DNA of 8,402 bases, from assembly GCA_018623955.1 (NCBI GenBank), contig JAAZUX010000029.1, positions 1-8,402 on the forward strand. Direction: 5' to 3'. The DNA comes from Flavobacteriaceae bacterium. GTDB lineage: Bacteria > Bacteroidota > Bacteroidia > Flavobacteriales > Flavobacteriaceae. The notes below the pieces were generated by a model. That model ran no database searches. It saw nothing but the letters and a program-made list of their open reading frames with translations, and was not told where the DNA came from. A program made the position numbers and the translations under genes. How positions within the stretch are numbered: position 1 is the stretch's first letter; the number at the start of each line of letters is the position of its first letter. Positions 6,004 to 8,402 of the stretch are shown here, piece after piece.

Positions 6004-7614
6004 TTAACGGTTGACATAGCTATCGATAAACTGCTTGTCTAAGGCATCGGAGTCACCGTATTTTTCGCGCATTTCGTCATATCTTTTGTGCATCATTTGC
6101 TGGATCTCTGCATGGGCAGGGTCGTTGTAAATGTTGTTCATTTCGGCAGGGTCTTTTTCCAAATCGTACATTTCCCAAACATCGATATCGTAATAGAAAT
6201 GCATGAGTTTGTAGCGATCGGTCCGGACTCCGTTGTGTCTTTTGACCATATGAACCGAAGGGTATTCATAATAGGTATAATAAATGGCATCGCGCCATTC
6301 GCTGTTTTCCTTACTGACAACTTTTCTAAAAGATTCTCCCTGCATTTCTCCGGGTATGGGTACTCCGGCATAGTCCAAAAAGGTGGGGGCAAAATCAAGG
6401 TTTTGGATCATCTGATCGATTTGTGTACCGGGCTTGATCTCTTTGGGGTAACGCATCAAAAGTGGAGTTCTTAGGGATTCTTCATACATGAATCTTTTGT
6501 CAAACCAACCGTGTTCTCCCAAATAGAATCCTTGGTCGGAAGTATAAACAACAATGGTGTTTTCTGCCAGACCGTTTTCATCGAGGTAGTCGAGTACTTC
6601 CCCCACACCATCGTCAACGGATTGTATGGTTCTGAGGTAGTCTTTCAGGTAGCGGTTGAATTTCCATAAGGCCAATTCTTTACCCTCTAATTTTGCCGCT
6701 TTCATGGCATCGTTTTTGGGTGTATAGGCATTGAGCCAGGCCTCACGCTGTTCGGGAGTAAAACGTTCGAGTTCTTTGTTGAATCGGGTCTCTCTGCCGT
6801 AGGGATCAACGAGAAATTTAAAGTCGTGTCCCCAGCGACCGTGTCCACCATTGCCATGGGCCGCGGCAATTTGCTCTTCGGTAGCGGCGATTAGCATCTC
6901 TTGTGCAGCTGCGGCAGGACGGCCTTCATAGTCGTCGAAGAAATTGTCGGGAAAATCAAAGGTCTTGTCGTCAAAAAGGGTCAAATACTTTTCCTCAGAC
7001 TGCCAGTTTCTGTGGGGTGCTTTTTGGTGGTACAACAACAGAAAAGGCTTGGTTTTATCTCTTTTGTTTTTGAGCCAATCCAAACTCAAACGGGTGGTGA
7101 TGGAGGTCACATAGCCCTGTATGCGTTCTTTGACGCCATTGATGATAAAATCGGGATTGTAGTAATGTCCTTGTCCGGGTAGTACGGCAGAATAGTCAAA
7201 ACCTTGTGGCAATCCCCTGAGGTGGATTTTACCCACCATAGCGGTTTGGTAGCCGGCGGCTTGCAGGTCTTTGGCGAAATTGGGTTGCTCCCAATTGAAG
7301 TCTTGGATGTTGTCCACCTTTCCATTGACAAAACTGTGCTTTCCGGTGAGCATCACCGCCCTACTGGGAGCACATATGGAGTTGGTCACAAAACCTTTAT
7401 TAAACAGGGCGCCCTCCTGGGCAATTCGGTCAATGTTGGGCGTGTTGTTCAGATCATGTCCGTAGGCACTTACGGCTTGAAAAGCGTGATCATCGGACAT
7501 GATAAAAACGATATTTGGTGGCTGTGGTTTTTCTTGCTCACAAGAAAAAAGAAGTGGCAAAAGAAAAACGAAAAGAATCAATTTTTTCATTGGATTTGAT
7601 TTATTTAATGACAT
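6004..7614 (-). CDS. Sulfatase B: S1-family formylglycine-dependent sulfatase, lipoprotein
   Basis: A sulfatase of 536 residues from the first ATG (7614), or 528 from the more likely ATG at 7588-7590, which directly starts a typical MKKLILFVFLLPLLFSC lipoprotein signal (Cys25 in the long form). The catalytic signature is CAPSRAVMLTGK, with Cys81 as formylglycine precursor and Arg85. Further site residues: Asp41-Asp42 (MSDDH), Lys129/His131 (VGKIH), His201 (KAPHRNW), Asp360-Gln361 (TSDQG), His368 (LGEHGW) and Lys373 (FDKRFMYEES). The TSDQGFYLGEHGWFDKR block and a large insert at about residues 205-325 recall N-acetylglucosamine-6-sulfatase-like members, but this is from memory and needs classification. 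It is clearly a different S1 branch from sulfatase A, so the two probably remove sulfate from different positions or sugars. Divergent from the Gfo/Idh/MocA gene, with 89-113 bp between start codons. Confidence 0.95.
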   Translation of the reverse strand: MSLNKSNPMKKLILFVFLLPLLFSCEQEKPQPPNIVFIMSDDHAFQAVSAYGHDLNNTPNIDRIAQEGALFNKGFVTNSICAPSRAVMLTGKHSFVNGKVDNIQDFNWEQPNFAKDLQAAGYQTAMVGKIHLRGLPQGFDYSAVLPGQGHYYNPDFIINGVKERIQGYVTSITTRLSLDWLKNKRDKTKPFLLLYHQKAPHRNWQSEEKYLTLFDDKTFDFPDNFFDDYEGRPAAAAQEMLIAATEEQIAAAHGNGGHGRWGHDFKFLVDPYGRETRFNKELERFTPEQREAWLNAYTPKNDAMKAAKLEGKELALWKFNRYLKDYLRTIQSVDDGVGEVLDYLDENGLAENTIVVYTSDQGFYLGEHGWFDKRFMYEESLRTPLLMRYPKEIKPGTQIDQMIQNLDFAPTFLDYAGVPIPGEMQGESFRKVVSKENSEWRDAIYYTYYEYPSVHMVKRHNGVRTDRYKLMHFYYDIDVWEMYDLEKDPAEMNNIYNDPAHAEIQQMMHKRYDEMREKYGDSDALDKQFIDSYVNR

Positions 7615-7703
7615 ACAAATTATAAAAATTTCAATTAATCGAGGGGGTTAATTTGTTATAGATAAAATCTTACATTTAATTTCCAAAAATTAAGGATCAA
7701 AAG
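7615..7703. promoter_or_regulatory. Divergent promoter region between sulfatase B and Gfo/Idh/MocA genes
   Basis: This AT-rich 89-bp gap must carry the promoters of both divergent genes unless they start further inside the coding regions. On the plus strand TTTG (7652-7655) and TACATTTA (7671-7678, seven of eight fixed or free positions of TAnnTTTG) sit 15 nt apart, a slightly short spacing. On the minus strand a TATAATTTG-like element lies at about 7615-7623, with one base too many for the consensus. Near the centre is a dyad AATTAA (7633-7638) and TTAATT (7648-7653) with a 9-nt spacer, a possible operator. All of this is inference from position and weak matches. Confidence 0.4.
7692..7696 (+). 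promoter_or_regulatory. Shine-Dalgarno-like AAGGA before the Gfo/Idh/MocA start
   Basis: AAGGA ends 7 nt before the ATG at 7704. It is the clearest ribosome-binding match in the window; the other genes have A/T-rich leaders without one. It supports ATG 7704 as the start. Confidence 0.5.
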
Positions 7704-8402
7704 ATGACCAAAACAATCAAATGGGGGATCGCAGGTTTGGGCAATATTGCCCGAAAGTTTGCCGGGGATTTAAAGGGGGTTGCTCAAGCCGAGTTGGTCG
7801 GTGTGGCCTCCACCAACAGGGATCGTGCCCTGGCTTTTCAAAAGGAATTTAACGGACAAAAAGCCTATGATAATTATGAGGATTTATACCGTGATCCCGA
7901 GATAGAGGTCATCTATATTGCCAGTCTCAACCAGAACCACAAAGCCATGACCATGGCGGCACTGGAAGCGGGAAAAGGGGTTTTGTGCGAAAAACCCATG
8001 GGACTCAATACGGAAGAAATGCGGGCGATGATCGCATTGGCCCAAAAACAAAATTGTTTTTTGATGGAAGCCTTGTGGTCGCGTTTTAATCCTGCCATAC
8101 AAAAAGCAAAACAATGGATCACAGCGGGGCAGATTGGTGATCCCAAGTTTCTGTATGCCGAGTTTTCTTTTTACCGTCTTAATATCAATTCCTCCCATCG
8201 TTTGATGGATCCTAAAAAAGGAGGAGGGGTTTTGCTGGACATAGGAGTCTATCCCTTGTTTCTGGCCTATTTCATTTTGGGTAAACCCAAAAATATAGTC
8301 GCACAATCCATCTCTGCAAATACGGGGGTGGATGTTCAGACCTCCATGATACTGCAATATGAAAATGCCCAAGCGGTGCTCTATTGTGGTATTGCCAACG
8401 AA
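7704..8402 (+). CDS. Gfo/Idh/MocA-family NAD(P)-dependent oxidoreductase (3' partial)
   Basis: The frame is open from ATG 7704 to the right edge, giving 233 codons of a protein that usually has 320-340. It starts with the Rossmann motif WGIAGLGNIARKFAGDL (G-x-G-x-x-A) for NAD(P) binding. The next landmarks are VGVASTNRDRALAFQKEF, the conserved EKP motif in GKGVLCEKPMGLNTEE (Lys is the catalytic residue of the family), MEALWSRFNPA, and GGGVLLDIGVYPLFLAYFILG, the start of the substrate-binding domain. The sequence resembles the dihydrodiol dehydrogenase/xylose dehydrogenase-like branch. Where the family usually has TPNSLHHE, this protein has ASLNQNHKAM, keeping the His but replacing the Pro. 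The protein is cytoplasmic and would oxidise or epimerise a sugar or sugar-like substrate. Divergent placement from sulfatase B suggests a role in processing the released monosaccharide; this is inference. Confidence 0.93.
   Translation, partial: MTKTIKWGIAGLGNIARKFAGDLKGVAQAELVGVASTNRDRALAFQKEFNGQKAYDNYEDLYRDPEIEVIYIASLNQNHKAMTMAALEAGKGVLCEKPMGLNTEEMRAMIALAQKQNCFLMEALWSRFNPAIQKAKQWITAGQIGDPKFLYAEFSFYRLNINSSHRLMDPKKGGGVLLDIGVYPLFLAYFILGKPKNIVAQSISANTGVDVQTSMILQYENAQAVLYCGIANE

Noticed and set aside
7884..8372. 162-codon open frame on the minus strand
   Set aside because: It lies fully antisense to the well-conserved Gfo/Idh/MocA gene and its translation has no recognisable domain.

Overview
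This 8.4-kb window looks like chromosomal DNA from a member of the Bacteroidota, most likely a marine or polysaccharide-degrading flavobacterium or relative. Pointers are the AT-rich intergenic DNA, the near absence of Shine-Dalgarno sequences, -7-like TAnnTTTG elements, five proteins with lipobox-type N-termini, and the gene content: two S1 sulfatases, a GH16 glycosidase, a GMC dehydrogenase with a gluconate-dehydrogenase-type small subunit, and a Gfo/Idh/MocA oxidoreductase. The assignment is inference; there is no rRNA or other marker in the window.

Layout. Positions 1-916 (+) hold the 3' end of a GMC flavoprotein dehydrogenase gene and, 11 bp later, its gluconate 2-dehydrogenase subunit 3-like partner. 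From 911 to 7614 everything is on the minus strand. In transcription order (right to left) this is: sulfatase B (7614-6004), a terminator-like hairpin (5946-5980), sulfatase A (5927-4506), an acyl-CoA thioesterase II (4463-3606), a GH16 lipoprotein (3400-2477), a 352-bp non-coding stretch, an N-terminally truncated EamA/DMT transporter (2124-1471) and a lipoprotein cytochrome c (1390-911). At 7704 a Gfo/Idh/MocA oxidoreductase gene starts on the plus strand, divergent from sulfatase B, and runs off the right edge.

How the genes may work together. The two sulfatases (both with the C-x-P-x-R signature that needs formylglycine maturation) and the GH16 enzyme have lipoprotein signals. They would desulfate and cleave a sulfated or beta-linked glycan in the periplasm or at the cell surface. 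The Gfo/Idh/MocA enzyme would oxidise a sugar or sugar derivative in the cytoplasm. The GMC/subunit-3 pair would oxidise a sugar or alcohol at the membrane, and the neighbouring cytochrome c is a plausible electron acceptor. No SusC/SusD pair, regulator or sulfatase-maturing enzyme is visible, so this is at most part of a polysaccharide utilisation locus. The thioesterase and transporter do not obviously fit that theme.

Most notable points: the transporter lacks about a quarter to a third of its family's length and is preceded by a REP-like palindrome in non-coding DNA; a hairpin with a U-tract lies only 18 nt before the sulfatase A start codon; two convergent genes share one 6-bp palindrome, CTATAG, as their stop codons; and a stop codon of sulfatase A is also the first three bases of a promoter-like element for the thioesterase. 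I see no convincing new system here.
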